Source: Amycolatopsis pretoriensis (GTDB lineage: Bacteria; Actinomycetota; Actinomycetes; Mycobacteriales; Pseudonocardiaceae). From it: a stretch of 64,000 bases of DNA. The position numbers and the translations under genes are program-made. Every line of letters begins with the position of its first letter. Positions within the stretch are counted from its first letter, which is position 1. Positions 34,596 through 44,175 of this stretch are shown here, piece by piece. The DNA lies in assembly GCF_900107925.1 (NCBI RefSeq), contig NZ_FNUJ01000002.1:806001-870000 (forward strand), read 5' to 3'. Below the pieces are notes generated by a model that made no database searches, had not been told where the DNA came from, and was given only the letters and a program-made list of their open reading frames with translations.

Positions 34596-35767
34596 GGGCC
34601 AACACCTGGGCGGGCCGCAACAAGGTCGAGGTCCGCGACGTCCCGGACCCGAAGATCCTCAACCACCGCGACGCCATCGTCCGGATCACCTCCACCGCCA
34701 TCTGCGGCTCGGACCTGCACCTGGTCGACGGGTACATCCCCACCATGCAGGACGGCGACGTCCTCGGCCACGAGTTCATGGGCGAGGTCGTCGAGGTCGG
34801 ATCGGCCGTCGACTCGGGCAAACTGCGGGTCGGGGACCGGGTCGTCGTGCCGTTCCCGATCGCCTGCGGGGCATGCGCCGCCTGCGCCGCCAAGCTGTAC
34901 TCCTGTTGCGAGAACACCAACCCCAACGCCGGGATCGCGGAGAAGATGTTCGGCCACCCGGTCGCCGGGATCTTCGGCTACTCGCACCTGACCGGCGGTT
35001 TCGCGGGCGGCCAGGCGCAGTACGCACGCGTGCCGTTCGCCGACGTCGGCCCGATCAAGATCGAGTCGGACCTGACCGATGAGCAGGTGCTGTTCCTCTC
35101 CGACATCCTGCCGACCGGCTACATGGGCGCCGAGATGTGCGACATCCGCTCCAGCGACGTGGTCGCGGTCTGGGGCGCCGGCCCGGTCGGCCAGTTCGCC
35201 ATGGACAGCGCGCGGCTCTTGGGCGCCGCCAAGGTCATCGCCATCGACAAGGAGCCCTACCGGCTGCAGCTGGCGGAGCAGGCAGGCCACATCCCCGTCA
35301 ACTTCGAGGAGGTCGACGTCCGGTCCCGGCTGCTGGAGCTGACCGGTGGCCGCGGCCCCGACAAGTGCATCGACGCGGTCGGTCTGGAAGCCAGCCACGG
35401 CAGCGCGCACGTCGCCGCCTACGACCGGGTCAAGCAGGCCGTGCGCTCGGAGACCGAACGCCCGCACGCGCTGCGCCAAGCGATCATGTCCTGCCGCAGC
35501 GGCGGCGTCGTTTCGGTGATCGGCGTGTACGGCGGCCTGCTCGACAAGTTTCCCGCCGGTGCGTGGATGAACCGGTCACTGACCTTGCGGACCGGGCAGT
35601 GCCACGTGCAGCGCTACATGGAGCCGCTGTTGCGGCGCATCGAACGCGGCGAACTCGATCCGACCCGGATCATCACCCACACCCTGCCGCTGGAGGAAGC
35701 CGACCGCGGCTTCGAGCTGTTCAAGAACAAGAAGGACCACTGCGAGAAGGTCGTCCTCAAGCCCTGA
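34592..35767 (+). CDS. Zinc-dependent alcohol dehydrogenase
   Basis: A 391-residue medium-chain dehydrogenase with catalytic zinc motifs [13 protein letters not shown] and LGHEFMGEV, structural zinc region [16 protein letters not shown] and Rossmann motif [19 protein letters not shown]. It belongs to the same broad formaldehyde dehydrogenase-like branch as the minus-strand paralog at 32310, but differs in the lobe before the Rossmann fold ([20 protein letters not shown]). ATG 34592 overlaps the SRPBCC stop codon. Its product range is not deducible. Confidence 0.9.
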   Translation: MRANTWAGRNKVEVRDVPDPKILNHRDAIVRITSTAICGSDLHLVDGYIPTMQDGDVLGHEFMGEVVEVGSAVDSGKLRVGDRVVVPFPIACGACAACAAKLYSCCENTNPNAGIAEKMFGHPVAGIFGYSHLTGGFAGGQAQYARVPFADVGPIKIESDLTDEQVLFLSDILPTGYMGAEMCDIRSSDVVAVWGAGPVGQFAMDSARLLGAAKVIAIDKEPYRLQLAEQAGHIPVNFEEVDVRSRLLELTGGRGPDKCIDAVGLEASHGSAHVAAYDRVKQAVRSETERPHALRQAIMSCRSGGVVSVIGVYGGLLDKFPAGAWMNRSLTLRTGQCHVQRYMEPLLRRIERGELDPTRIITHTLPLEEADRGFELFKNKKDHCEKVVLKP

Positions 35768-35775
35768 CGAGCAAG

Positions 35776-35814
35776 CCGCATCCGGCCATCGGCGCGCCCG
35801 GTGGCCGGATGCGG
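35776..35814. terminator. Bidirectional hairpin terminator
   Basis: Perfect 13-bp inverted repeat (CCGCATCCGGCCA and its complement, 13-base loop) lying in the 54-bp gap between two convergent genes. Confidence 0.8.
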
Positions 35815-35821
35815 TGGTCAC

Positions 35822-36943
35822 TCAGTCGGCATCGTCGGCTTCGTCGGCGTGCTCGCGGTTGCGCTGTTGCCGTTCCTGCTCACGCCGGCTGTAGGTCGCC
35901 CGGCGGACGCGTTCCTCGTCTTCGAGGTTCGAGCCCATCGCCCCGGCGACGATGCCCACGGAAGTCGCCAGCCACACCAGCTTCAGGTACGACGCCGGCC
36001 CGGCCGGATGGCCGAGAGTCTGCCCGAAGTAGGTGCCTTCGATCAGCACGATCGACGCCAGCAGCGCCAGCACGAAGAGGATGGCGTACATGCAGGCGAC
36101 GCCGATCGACAACGTCAGCGCGGTCGAAGCGTTGTACAACACCGCTTTCCGCCGGTCGAGGTGCCCGGACGGCGAGTCCCACAGGTGGTTGTGCACCATC
36201 AGCCAGCCCGCCATGAGCGCGATCGCCAGCAGCGTGATCCCGGCCAGCCGCAGCGTGGGCAGGGCCTCCGCGAGCTTCCAGAACGAGGTCGTGATGATGC
36301 CGTAGGCGGCGGTGGCCGCCGCGGCCGCGGTCGCTCCGGCGAGGTTGGGCACCAGCCGCCACGGCCGGTTGTCCCGGATCATCCCGGCGAGCAGCCGCAC
36401 CCGTCCGCGCACCCCGACCAGGGCCAGGTGCTCGTCGGCGGACCCGCGGCCGTGAATGTGCCGCGTCGGCGCCACCAGCTCCCGCAGCCGGTCGAGGAGC
36501 CCTTGCGGCGGATCGGCCTCCTTCGCCGAGCGGTGGGCCACGAGGTGCCGGACCAGGTGGATGACCAGCCGGGACGCCCGGCCCCGCAGCCGAAGGGCGC
36601 CGAGCGCGGGCAGGGACACCATCGCCACGCCGTGGTCGACGTTGTAGTCCGACGCGATCGGCGCCGTGCCGGATCGCCGCGGGAGGTCGGTGATCAGTAC
36701 CAGCAAGTCCCAGCCGTGTTCGGCCCGTCGCTCCTCCGCCAGGGCCAGCATGGGGATCTCACCCTCGTCGTTCAACGGGAGGGACTGCGTCTCGTGCTCG
36801 ACACGCCAGGTCTTCTCTTCGCCGAGGTCACGAGCCAGGCGGCCGGGCAGGCCGTCCGCGATTCTCCGGGCGAGCTGCCCGGGCAACCCGTCATCGGTCA
36901 GCAACCCCACCACCAGGGCCTCCGGCGCACGCTGGGCGGTCAT
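35822..36943 (-). CDS. Multi-pass membrane protein of unknown function
   Basis: A 373-residue protein. The first ~200 residues are soluble (ALVVGLLTDDGLPGQLARRI; WDLLVLITDLPRR) and the second half carries four to five helices (AAAAATAAYGIITTSFW, ITLLAIALMAGWLMV, TLSIGVACMYAILFVLALLA, LVWLATSVGIVAGAMG), ending in a charged Arg/Glu/Asp tail. I do not recognise a named family. ATG 36943 has GAGGAGAGG upstream; the open frame extends further but only as a shadow of the facing gene at 37074. Confidence 0.8.
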   Translation of the reverse strand: MTAQRAPEALVVGLLTDDGLPGQLARRIADGLPGRLARDLGEEKTWRVEHETQSLPLNDEGEIPMLALAEERRAEHGWDLLVLITDLPRRSGTAPIASDYNVDHGVAMVSLPALGALRLRGRASRLVIHLVRHLVAHRSAKEADPPQGLLDRLRELVAPTRHIHGRGSADEHLALVGVRGRVRLLAGMIRDNRPWRLVPNLAGATAAAAATAAYGIITTSFWKLAEALPTLRLAGITLLAIALMAGWLMVHNHLWDSPSGHLDRRKAVLYNASTALTLSIGVACMYAILFVLALLASIVLIEGTYFGQTLGHPAGPASYLKLVWLATSVGIVAGAMGSNLEDEERVRRATYSRREQERQQRNREHADEADDAD

Positions 36944-37039
36944 CCTCGAGCCTCTCCTCGGGTCTTCGAAGCGGAACTCTCCGGGTTCCCGGCTTGCGCA
37001 CCGGCAAACGGATTCGCCTGCTCCGGTGCCCGGCCGGGA

Positions 37040-37064
37040 GTTTGCCCTCCGGAGCACCGGGTAC
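37040..37064 (+). promoter_or_regulatory. SigB/SigF-type promoter
   Basis: GTTT (37040-37043), 15-base spacer, GGGTAC (37059-37064), 9 bp upstream of the ATG at 37074. It is the same pattern and spacing as the promoter at 22728. The very short leader suggests near-leaderless translation. Confidence 0.5.
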
Positions 37065-37073
37065 GGCCCCTTC

Positions 37074-37361
37074 ATGACCGAAAAGGACGACACGACGACC
37101 GAAAACGACCTGCGCGCCGAAGAATTCGGCCGCGCCGCGGTGGAGACGGCGCTGGACGCCGGCGACTGGTCCGGTTGGGACGACCTGCTCGACTGGCTGC
37201 GCTCCGAGGGCCCGGGCGTCCGGGAGCTGTCCCCCGGTGCGCTGCGCGGCATCCGGCAGGACGCGGAACGGGCCTGCGCAATGGGCTTCCCCTTCCCCCA
37301 CGACCCGGACCACCTCTACGCCATCCTCCGCGGCCAGCACCTCGCGCGGGCACATGACTGA
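37074..37361 (+). CDS. Small acidic hypothetical protein
   Basis: A 95-residue soluble, helical, acidic protein (DDTTTENDLRAEEFGRAAVE, WDDLLDWLRSEGPGVRELS, FPHDPDHLYAILRGQHLARA). Function unknown. A stress-type promoter lies immediately upstream, and a fragment of a glycoside hydrolase follows. Confidence 0.65.
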   Translation: MTEKDDTTTENDLRAEEFGRAAVETALDAGDWSGWDDLLDWLRSEGPGVRELSPGALRGIRQDAERACAMGFPFPHDPDHLYAILRGQHLARAHD

Positions 37362-37377
37362 GTTCGTCCCCGGGCCC

Positions 37378-37475
37378 TCCGGCTGGACTACCTCGGCCGG
37401 CTCGGGGTGGACACCATCTGGCTGAACCCGTGCCACCCGTCGCCGCGCCGCGACGGCGGCTACGACATCAGTAGT
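37378..37475 (+). pseudogene. Short relic of a GH13 alpha-amylase-family gene
   Basis: One frame reads [20 protein letters not shown] then RRDGGYDIS, the beta2-alpha2 hallmark of trehalose synthase/oligo-glucosidase type GH13 enzymes. Similarity starts and stops abruptly within about 100 bases, with no start or remaining domains. Confidence 0.6.
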
Positions 37476-37507
37476 CCATGGCATCCGGGTAGCCGCCCCG
37501 GCCGCGC

Positions 37508-38227
37508 TCAACCGGGTCGTCCCCCGGACCCCACGGCGGCGACGGCTTCGTCGATCCGCGCGGCCAGCCACAGATCCGGTTCGGTGACGACTCCCTCGCG
37601 GCCGGTGCACAGCCGGAACGTCACCCCGCCGTCGGCCCGCTCGACGTGGGCGTGGTCGTTCATCGCCCGCGCCTCGCGCCGGACGCGCTCGACCAGCGGC
37701 GTGATGCGTTCGGCGGGCAGCTGCACGGTGCGCTCGATCCCGTCCCGGCCCCCGGACCACCCGGTCAGGTGACGCAGGCCGCGGACCACCTCTTCGTCCG
37801 TCAGCCGCGTCGGGACCCCCGGCTGGTGGCTCGCGGCGTCGCGAGGCGACTCACCCGCGGGAGCGAGTGTCTCGACGACCGCACGCGGGAGCCGGCTGCG
37901 AAGCTCCTCGGCGAGTCCCGGGTCGGTCCGGGTGAGCGCGGTCAGAACCGCCTGGGTCAGGTAGCGGCCCCGCTCGGGCGTGGTCCGCAGCCGCCGGGCC
38001 ACCGCCGCTTCGACGTCGGTGCCCGACTCCAGGTTCGCCGGCCCGGGATCGCGCACCGGCCCGGCTTCGGGACTGGGCAGCCGGTCGGCCAGCCACTCGC
38101 GGCCGGTGTCCGGCAGGCACCGGGCGAGCGTAGCGAGCACCGCGGCGAGCACGGCCCTCGCGGCATCCGGGTCGTCCAGCTCGGCGACGTCTTCGACGGC
38201 GGTCAGCCACTCTTCGTGCTGTACCAC
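37508..38227 (-). CDS. DUF2267 protein with pterin dehydratase-like C-terminal domain
   Basis: A 239-residue protein. Residues ~1-135 match the DUF2267 helical repeat pattern ([20 protein letters not shown] ... [20 protein letters not shown]). Residues ~160-235 read [27 protein letters not shown] and [20 protein letters not shown], resembling a 4a-hydroxytetrahydrobiopterin dehydratase fold (the H-x-H-x-E-style segment NDHAHVE). Function is unknown. GTG 38227 has AGGGAG 7 bp upstream; the longer open frame upstream is not supported. Confidence 0.75.
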   Translation of the reverse strand: MVQHEEWLTAVEDVAELDDPDAARAVLAAVLATLARCLPDTGREWLADRLPSPEAGPVRDPGPANLESGTDVEAAVARRLRTTPERGRYLTQAVLTALTRTDPGLAEELRSRLPRAVVETLAPAGESPRDAASHQPGVPTRLTDEEVVRGLRHLTGWSGGRDGIERTVQLPAERITPLVERVRREARAMNDHAHVERADGGVTFRLCTGREGVVTEPDLWLAARIDEAVAAVGSGGRPG

Positions 38228-38307
38228 GGCAGGCTCCCTTCCCGAAGGTGCTTTCGGGGTCGCGTACCCGCCGATTCTCCTTTCACACGAAGAAGAACAG
38301 CGGAGGG

Positions 38308-38760
38308 CTACGCGAGGGACGCCGGGGACAGGTAGTAGGGGTTCTCCATCAGCACTCCGCACATCAGCACCTGCGGATGCGTCTTGATCAGGTCGAACAC
38401 GATGTTCTCGCGGTACCGCGAGATGTCGTACATGCACTTGACCAACGGGACGATCAAGACGCCGACGATCCGCCCGAACGGATGATCGCCGGCGCCGAGC
38501 TTGCGCCGCGACCAGCCGTCCAGCATCGCGAAGAGCGCGTCGGGCGCGTACTCACCGTCTCAGAGATGGCCGCAGTCCGGCTCGGTCAGCGCGAGGTCGC
38601 CGGCGTGGGCCAGCCGTTCACGGCGTCACCCGCCCAGCGGGCCCTCGGCGAGGAACGGGACCAGGAGGCGGTCCCGCTCGGCTCTTCCCCGGTGGAAGAC
38701 GCCGATGTGGTCACCCGGCGCCGGCGCGGCACCGCCGAGGGTCACCGCGTGATCGGTCCG
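38308..38760 (-). pseudogene. Broken MEDS-domain (DcmR-type sensory) gene
   Basis: The minus strand reads the start of a MEDS sensor, APGDHIGVFHRGRAERDRLL then FLAEGPLGG, a stop, sequence without homology, a second stop, then the C-terminal part DALFAMLDGWSRRKLG, IVGVLIVPLVKCMYDISRY and HPQVLMCGVLMENPYYLSP. The middle is deleted or scrambled. Intact MEDS proteins act with histidine kinases or anti-sigma factors; this copy cannot. Confidence 0.65.
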
Positions 38761-38787
38761 ATCCGTCCGGTTCGTCGTCACCTCCGG

Positions 38788-40476
38788 TCACGGTTGTCCA
38801 CGCAGCACCTGCCACACCCGGGTGGCGAGGTGCAGGTTCAGCCTGCTGTCCACATCGTTGAGGTCGAGCTCCGTGATCTCCCGGATCCGGCCGAGCCGGT
38901 AGCGGAGCGTGCTCCGGTGGATCATGAGCGCGGCGGCGGTGTCGTCGTAGCTGCCGCCGCACTCGAGGTACTGCGCGAGCGTCGCGACCAGGTCGGCGTT
39001 GCGGCGTGTGTCGTAGTCGAGCAGTCTTCCGAGCCACTCGCGGACGAACTCGACGACGTCGCCGTGGTTCTGCCCGGTATCGAGGATGCGGTAGATCCCC
39101 AGCTGTTCGAAGCTCGTGACCCCGTTCGGGGTGTTCGAGGTGCGCCGGATCTGGACCGCCCGCACCGCTTCCCCGTAGGACTTGGGCAACCGCCCCGGCG
39201 TGTCGCAGCGGCTGCCGACGCCGATCGCCCCGTCGGCACCGAGGCTCTCCGACAGCGAGGCGTACAGCTCCGCGCTGTCCAGCAGCCCGGCGACGAGCAG
39301 CACGACCGCGCCCGAGTGGCGCGACACGAGCGAGGCGAGCCCGAGCGCCGTCACGGCGCGTCCGGTGGCCTCGGCGACCACGTCCTCGGCGAAGTCGCCG
39401 GACCACTGCAGCACGACCACGTGGTGCGGGCGGCGGAGATCGTGCCCGATCGCCTCGGCACGCGCGTATGCGCTCCCGTCGTCGGTGCCGGCGACGAGGT
39501 CGTCAACGAGGTCGCGGCGCAGGCGCAGCTCGACCTCGGCCAGGCTGCGCTGGTGCGAGAGTTCCAGCGCCAGCACGGTCGAGCCGTACTGGAGGGCGAA
39601 CACCTCGTCCGTGCCGGCGGTTCGGCCGGGGTCGATCAGGGAGAGCACGCCGAGCACCTCGTGCCGCGGCTTCACCAAGGAGACGAGCCGGTTCTTCACG
39701 CGGACCGGTTCGGGTCGGGTCGCGGCGCGCCGGAGCAGCTCCTCCCGCCGGTGCACGCCGACCTTGGGGTACGGGTCCGGCCGGCCGGGTCCGCCCCACG
39801 CGCGCAGGTTGCCGAACCGATCCTCGATCGCTACCGGCAGCGCGGTCAGCTGGTGCAGCGCGTGCGCGATGCCCGGCTCGCCGGCCCCGGAAGCAGAGAT
39901 CGTGGACAGCACGTCGTGCACCTGCGTCTGCTGCTTGAGCCGCTCCAGCGACGTGGACAGCCGTTCGTTGAGCTCCCGCAGTGCCACCGACTGCCGCCGC
40001 TCGCGCTTGATCAGTGCGGAGTTGGCCAGCGCCGCGGCGGTCTGCTGGCAGAGGGAGTCGAGCAGGAAGACTTCGTCACGGGAGGGGGGCTGCTCGGCCC
40101 GGACCACGAGGTAGCCCGTCAGGCCGCCGAGCCCGCGCAGCGCGTGGCACCAGCGCCAGTAGCCGTCGGCCAGCTCGATCCGCCCGCTCTGCCCGCCGAG
40201 CTTGCCGACTTCCGCGCCGAGGCCGGGAGGAGCCTCCGCATCGTTCTGCTGAATGGTCGCACCGTCCTCGTCGACGAGGTATGTCGCATCGGTTATGCAA
40301 CCACTCAGCGACGACACCGAGGACGCGGCGAGCCGCATTATGTCCGCCGCTTCGCGTCCGTCGAACATCATCATCGAAATCGCGAAGAGGCCGTAGAGAT
40401 CCGACAGCTGGGCACGCCACCAGCTGTCCGTTTTCGTTTCCCGGCCTCGCGAGACGGCATCGCCCTCGGGCGTCAT
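38788..40476 (-). CDS. PucR-family transcriptional regulator with GAF-like sensor
   Basis: A 562-residue regulator. Residues ~70-190 and 200-330 form sensory regions (FLLDSLCQQTAAALANSALI fits a GAF-type helix), and the C terminus is the PucR helix-turn-helix HTH_30 (GGSYDDTAAALMIHRSTLRYRLGRIREIT, near 515-545) with the GGDEF-related CdaR middle domain (GDFAEDVVAEATGRAVTALG). Start ATG 40476 follows GGGAGG; an ATG 6 codons upstream (40494) is possible. It is divergent from the hsp20-dnaK-clpB operon, 272 bp away, so it may regulate it, but it could also act elsewhere. Confidence 0.85.
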   Translation of the reverse strand: MTPEGDAVSRGRETKTDSWWRAQLSDLYGLFAISMMMFDGREAADIMRLAASSVSSLSGCITDATYLVDEDGATIQQNDAEAPPGLGAEVGKLGGQSGRIELADGYWRWCHALRGLGGLTGYLVVRAEQPPSRDEVFLLDSLCQQTAAALANSALIKRERRQSVALRELNERLSTSLERLKQQTQVHDVLSTISASGAGEPGIAHALHQLTALPVAIEDRFGNLRAWGGPGRPDPYPKVGVHRREELLRRAATRPEPVRVKNRLVSLVKPRHEVLGVLSLIDPGRTAGTDEVFALQYGSTVLALELSHQRSLAEVELRLRRDLVDDLVAGTDDGSAYARAEAIGHDLRRPHHVVVLQWSGDFAEDVVAEATGRAVTALGLASLVSRHSGAVVLLVAGLLDSAELYASLSESLGADGAIGVGSRCDTPGRLPKSYGEAVRAVQIRRTSNTPNGVTSFEQLGIYRILDTGQNHGDVVEFVREWLGRLLDYDTRRNADLVATLAQYLECGGSYDDTAAALMIHRSTLRYRLGRIREITELDLNDVDSRLNLHLATRVWQVLRGQP

Positions 40477-40748
40477 TTCCGGCCTCCCCGACATCGACCT
40501 GGTGTTTCGCACCCTACGCCGCCGGTACCTGTTCTGCTGGGCCGATGGGGCTCCCGGAAATTCGGCCTGCGGGGCGCACGCGGGCGGTGGGCACCTTTTG
40601 CCACCGTTGACCACATCGGACAGGCGCACCCCTCACCAGGTGCCGGGCGTGAGGTGCGGGAAAGCCTGCCCGCCGGGCAAACCAACGCAAAATCGGTGCG
40701 GATCGGACGCTCCCGGTAGGACGATCCGTCCCGGATTGGGACTAGGCC

Positions 40749-41219
40749 ATGACCTTGCTGCGTTTCGATCCCTTCCGTGATTGGGAACGCTTGAGCGAAC
40801 AGGTATTGAGCGGGCGCACGGCGCCCCGTGCGATGCCGATGGAAGCGTTCCGCCGCGGTGACGAATTCTTTGTCGCGCTCGACCTGCCGGGCATCGACCC
40901 GGGCGACGTCGACGTGTCCGTCGAACGCAATGTCGTCACGGTGCGGGCGACCCGCCGGCCGGCCCGCGACGAGGACGCCGAGCTGATCATCGACGAGCGG
41001 CCGCAGGGTGACTTCAGCCGCCAGCTGTTCCTCGGGGACAACCTGGACACCTCCCGGCTGGCGGCCGACTTCGAGCGCGGCGTGCTGACGCTGCGGATCC
41101 CGGTGGCCGAGTCGAGCAAGCCTCGCCGGGTCGAAATCGGGAGCAGTGACGAGCGGCGGCAGCTCACCGACGACCGCACGGGTCAGCCTGCCCGCGCCGA
41201 AGAACACGCGAACGCCTAG
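40749..41219 (+). CDS. Small heat shock protein Hsp20 (alpha-crystallin domain)
   Basis: A 156-residue Hsp20. The N-terminal MTLLRFDPFRDWERLSEQVL is followed by an alpha-crystallin domain (about 30-120) with FVALDLPGIDPGDVDVSVERNVVTVRA and the conserved [12 protein letters not shown]. It should form oligomers holding unfolded proteins for the DnaK-ClpB machinery encoded immediately downstream. A paralog is encoded at 54994. It is the first gene of the long plus-strand stress operon. Confidence 0.93.
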   Translation: MTLLRFDPFRDWERLSEQVLSGRTAPRAMPMEAFRRGDEFFVALDLPGIDPGDVDVSVERNVVTVRATRRPARDEDAELIIDERPQGDFSRQLFLGDNLDTSRLAADFERGVLTLRIPVAESSKPRRVEIGSSDERRQLTDDRTGQPARAEEHANA

Positions 41220-41229
41220 GAGGCGAGCC

Positions 41230-41739
41230 ATGACCGCACAGCCGGGCGCGACCGCGCCTTCTCCACGTCACGCCCCCGACCGGGTGCCGATCGCTTCGTA
41301 CGACGACTACCGCGACGCCGAGCGTGCCGTCGACTACCTCTCCGACCAGGGGTTCCCGGTGCAGCGGACCGCCATCATCGGCCGCGACGTGCAGCTGGTC
41401 GAGCAGGTCATCGGGCGCCTGAACCACGGCGGCGCCGCGCTGCGCGGCGCCGGCTCCGGCGCGCTGACCGGACTCCTGATCGGCTGGCTGTTCGCGTTGT
41501 TCAACTGGTTCACCCCGGTTCTCGCCACGCTCACGCTCGCGCTCTACGGGCTGGTCTTCGGCGCGGTCATCGGGGCGGTCTTCGGGCTGGTCGCGCACGC
41601 GCTGCAGCGCGGCCGCCGGGACTTCGCGTCGGTCCGCGCGATGACGCCCACCCGCTACGAGGTCGTCGCCGACGCCGAAGTCGCCGACGAGGCCCGCGCG
41701 CTGCTGGCGCAGCTGTCCCCCGTGTCCGGGGGTGCGTGA
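41230..41739 (+). CDS. General stress protein with glycine-zipper membrane segment
   Basis: A 169-residue protein. Residues ~15-60 ([39 protein letters not shown]) resemble the general stress protein 17M-like domain. Residues 75-125 have two glycine-rich hydrophobic helices ([39 protein letters not shown]). The C-terminal [19 protein letters not shown] is another alpha/beta piece. Function unknown but the family is stress-induced. Its stop overlaps the dnaK start (TGATGG), which indicates translational coupling. Confidence 0.8.
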   Translation: MTAQPGATAPSPRHAPDRVPIASYDDYRDAERAVDYLSDQGFPVQRTAIIGRDVQLVEQVIGRLNHGGAALRGAGSGALTGLLIGWLFALFNWFTPVLATLTLALYGLVFGAVIGAVFGLVAHALQRGRRDFASVRAMTPTRYEVVADAEVADEARALLAQLSPVSGGA

Positions 41740-43604
41740 TGGCCAGGGCGGTCGGGATCGACCTCGGCACCACCAACTCGGTGATCGCCGTCTGGGAAGG
41801 GGGTGAACCGAGGGTCATTCCCAACACGGAGGGTGCCCGGACGACCCCGTCGGTCGTCGGGTTCACCGAAAGCGGTGAACGGTTGGTCGGACAGCTCGCC
41901 CGCCGCCAGGCGATCCTCAACCCGAAGGGCACCATCTACTCGGCGAAGCGGTTCATCGGCCGCAAGTTCGACGAGGTGTCCGACGAGGCCAAGGCGGTCG
42001 GGTTCGACGTCGTCGAGGGAGAGGGCGGCGTCGTCCGCTTCGACATCCGCGGCAAGCTCTACTCGCCGGAGGAGATCAGCGCGCAGGTGCTGCGCAAGCT
42101 GGCCGACGACGCGGGCAAGAACCTCGGCGAGCGGGTGACCGAGGCCGTCATCACCGTGCCCGCGTACTTCAACGACGCGCAGCGGCAGGCGACCAAGGAC
42201 GCCGGGAAGATCGCCGGGCTGACCGTCCTGCGGATCATCAACGAGCCGACCGCGGCCGCGCTGGCCTACGGGCTGGACTCCCAGCAGCAGGAGACCGTGC
42301 TGGTCTTCGACCTCGGCGGCGGCACGTTCGACGTGAGCCTGCTCGACGTCGGCGACGGCGTGGTCGAGGTGCGCTCCACCGCGGGCGACAGCCACCTCGG
42401 CGGCGACGACTTCGACCGCCGGATCGTGGACTTCCTCGCCGACCGGTTCTCCTCCGACAACGGCATCGACCTGCGGCAGGACGCGCAGGCCCTGCAGCGG
42501 CTGTTCGAAGCGGCGGAGAAGGCCAAGGTCGAGCTGTCCTCGGTCAGCCAGACCAGCGTCAACCTGCCGTTCATCACCGCCGACGCGGGCGGGCCCAAGC
42601 ACCTGACCACGACGATCCGGCGGTCGGAGTTCGAGCAGATCACCGCCGACCTGGTCGAGCGCTGCCTCGGCCCGGTGCGGCAGGCGATGACCGACGCCAA
42701 GGTGAGCGCCGACGATATCGACGAGGTCATCCTCGTCGGCGGCTCGACCCGGATCCCGGCCGTGCAGAGCCTGGTCCGCCGGCTCACCGGCGGCAAGGAC
42801 CCGAACATGAGCGTCAACCCGGACGAGGTCGTCGCGCTCGGCGCCGCCGTGCAGGCCGGGGTGCTCAAGGGCGAGGTCAAGGACGTCCTGCTGCTCGACG
42901 TCACGCCGCTGTCCCTGGGGGTCGAAACCCGCGGCGGGGTGATGACGAAGATCATCGAGCGGAACACGACGATCCCGGCCCGGCGCACGGAGGTGTTCTC
43001 CACCGCGGAGGACAACCAGCCCGCGGTCGACGTCGTGGTGCTGCAGGGCGAGCGCGAGCGCGCGGCCGACAACCGGGTGCTCGGGCGGTTCCAGCTCAAG
43101 GACATCCGACCCGCACCGCGCGGCGAGCCGCAGATCGAGGTGACCTTCGACGTCGACGCGAACGGCATCGTCAACGTCACCGCACGCGACAAGGACACCG
43201 GCGCCGAGCAGGGCATCACGATCACCGAGAGCTCGAACCTCGACAAGTCCGAGATCGAGCGGATGGTCACCGAGGCCGAGCGCAACCGCGCCGACGACGA
43301 GCGCCTGCGTGAGGAGGTCGAGGCGCGCAACCTGCTGGACAGCGTGGCCTACCAAGCCGAGAAGGCGATCACCGAGCAGACGCCGGCGCACGAGAAGGCG
43401 CGCGCGGAGATGCTGGTCACCGACGCACGCGAAGCCGTCCAGTCGAACGCGCCGCTGGACCGGGTGCGCGAGCTGACCTCGGAACTGCAGCAGGTGCTGG
43501 CCGGGCTCACCGCGGCCCGGCCGGGCGCGGACGGCGGTCCACCGCCGCAGCGAGAGCCGGCCGAGGACGACGACGTGATCGACGCCGACTTCGATCGGGC
43601 GTGA
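41739..43604 (+). CDS. dnaK: Hsp70 chaperone DnaK
   Basis: A 621-residue Hsp70. Nucleotide-binding motifs [36 protein letters not shown] and [14 protein letters not shown] are intact; the substrate domain includes [19 protein letters not shown]; the acidic tail ends [12 protein letters not shown]. It binds and releases hydrophobic segments in an ATP cycle driven by the co-encoded DnaJ and GrpE. Because the operon also holds clpB and Trx genes and not the usual hspR, it may be a second, stress-dedicated copy. ATG 41739 (or GTG 41736) overlaps the preceding stop. Confidence 0.97.
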   Translation: MARAVGIDLGTTNSVIAVWEGGEPRVIPNTEGARTTPSVVGFTESGERLVGQLARRQAILNPKGTIYSAKRFIGRKFDEVSDEAKAVGFDVVEGEGGVVRFDIRGKLYSPEEISAQVLRKLADDAGKNLGERVTEAVITVPAYFNDAQRQATKDAGKIAGLTVLRIINEPTAAALAYGLDSQQQETVLVFDLGGGTFDVSLLDVGDGVVEVRSTAGDSHLGGDDFDRRIVDFLADRFSSDNGIDLRQDAQALQRLFEAAEKAKVELSSVSQTSVNLPFITADAGGPKHLTTTIRRSEFEQITADLVERCLGPVRQAMTDAKVSADDIDEVILVGGSTRIPAVQSLVRRLTGGKDPNMSVNPDEVVALGAAVQAGVLKGEVKDVLLLDVTPLSLGVETRGGVMTKIIERNTTIPARRTEVFSTAEDNQPAVDVVVLQGERERAADNRVLGRFQLKDIRPAPRGEPQIEVTFDVDANGIVNVTARDKDTGAEQGITITESSNLDKSEIERMVTEAERNRADDERLREEVEARNLLDSVAYQAEKAITEQTPAHEKARAEMLVTDAREAVQSNAPLDRVRELTSELQQVLAGLTAARPGADGGPPPQREPAEDDDVIDADFDRA

Positions 43605-43611
43605 GGAGACC

Positions 43612-44169
43612 ATGGCCACCACAGGGAAATCCACGGAGCTGGGGACATCCTCCGTGGACGCCGCCGGGACGGGTGCCGAGTCCGGCCCCCAGGACGCGCC
43701 CGTCCCGGCGGTGGGGCCGGACCGGCTCCAGGAGCTCGAGACCAAGGCGGCCGAATGCGAGGACCGCTGGCGCCGGGCGCTGGCCGACGCCGACAACCTC
43801 CGCAAGCGGCACGCGGCCGAACTGCGCGCCGAGCGCGCGGCCGAACGGGCCCGGGTCGCCGCGGCGTTCCTCCCCGTCCTCGACAACCTGGAACTGGCGC
43901 TCGCGCACGCCGAAGGCGATCCCACCGCGGTCGTGCAGGGCGTGCTGGCGATCCGCGACCAGGCCGTGCAGCTGCTGGCCGGCCTCGGGTACGAACGGGA
44001 CGCCGAGAGCGGCGTCCCGTTCGACCCGGCCCGCCACGAGGTGGTCGCGGTCGTCGACGAGCCGGGCACCGAGCCGAACACGGTGACCCGGGTGGTCCGG
44101 CCGGGATACGGAACCGGTGGCGGGCAGCTGCGGCCGGCCGCGGTCACCGTGGCCAAACCACGGGGGTGA
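43612..44169 (+). CDS. grpE: Nucleotide exchange factor GrpE
   Basis: A 185-residue GrpE. A low-complexity N-terminal tail precedes the long helix (ELETKAAECEDRWRRALADADNLRKRHA) and the beta-domain (DPARHEVVAVVDEPGTEPNTV, GYGTGGGQLRPAAVTVAKP). The usual GrpE signature FDPxxHE..V and the final VxVxK are present. It drives ADP release from DnaK. It starts 7 bp after dnaK and ends 6 bp before dnaJ. Confidence 0.93.
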   Translation: MATTGKSTELGTSSVDAAGTGAESGPQDAPVPAVGPDRLQELETKAAECEDRWRRALADADNLRKRHAAELRAERAAERARVAAAFLPVLDNLELALAHAEGDPTAVVQGVLAIRDQAVQLLAGLGYERDAESGVPFDPARHEVVAVVDEPGTEPNTVTRVVRPGYGTGGGQLRPAAVTVAKPRG

Positions 44170-44175
44170 GCGCGC

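Noticed and set aside
40749..41219. Searched for HspR HAIR or CIRCE elements before the hsp20-dnaK operon
   Set aside because: Neither CTTGAGT-N7-ACTCAAG nor TTAGCACTC-N9-GAGTGCTAA was found by eye in 40477-40748.
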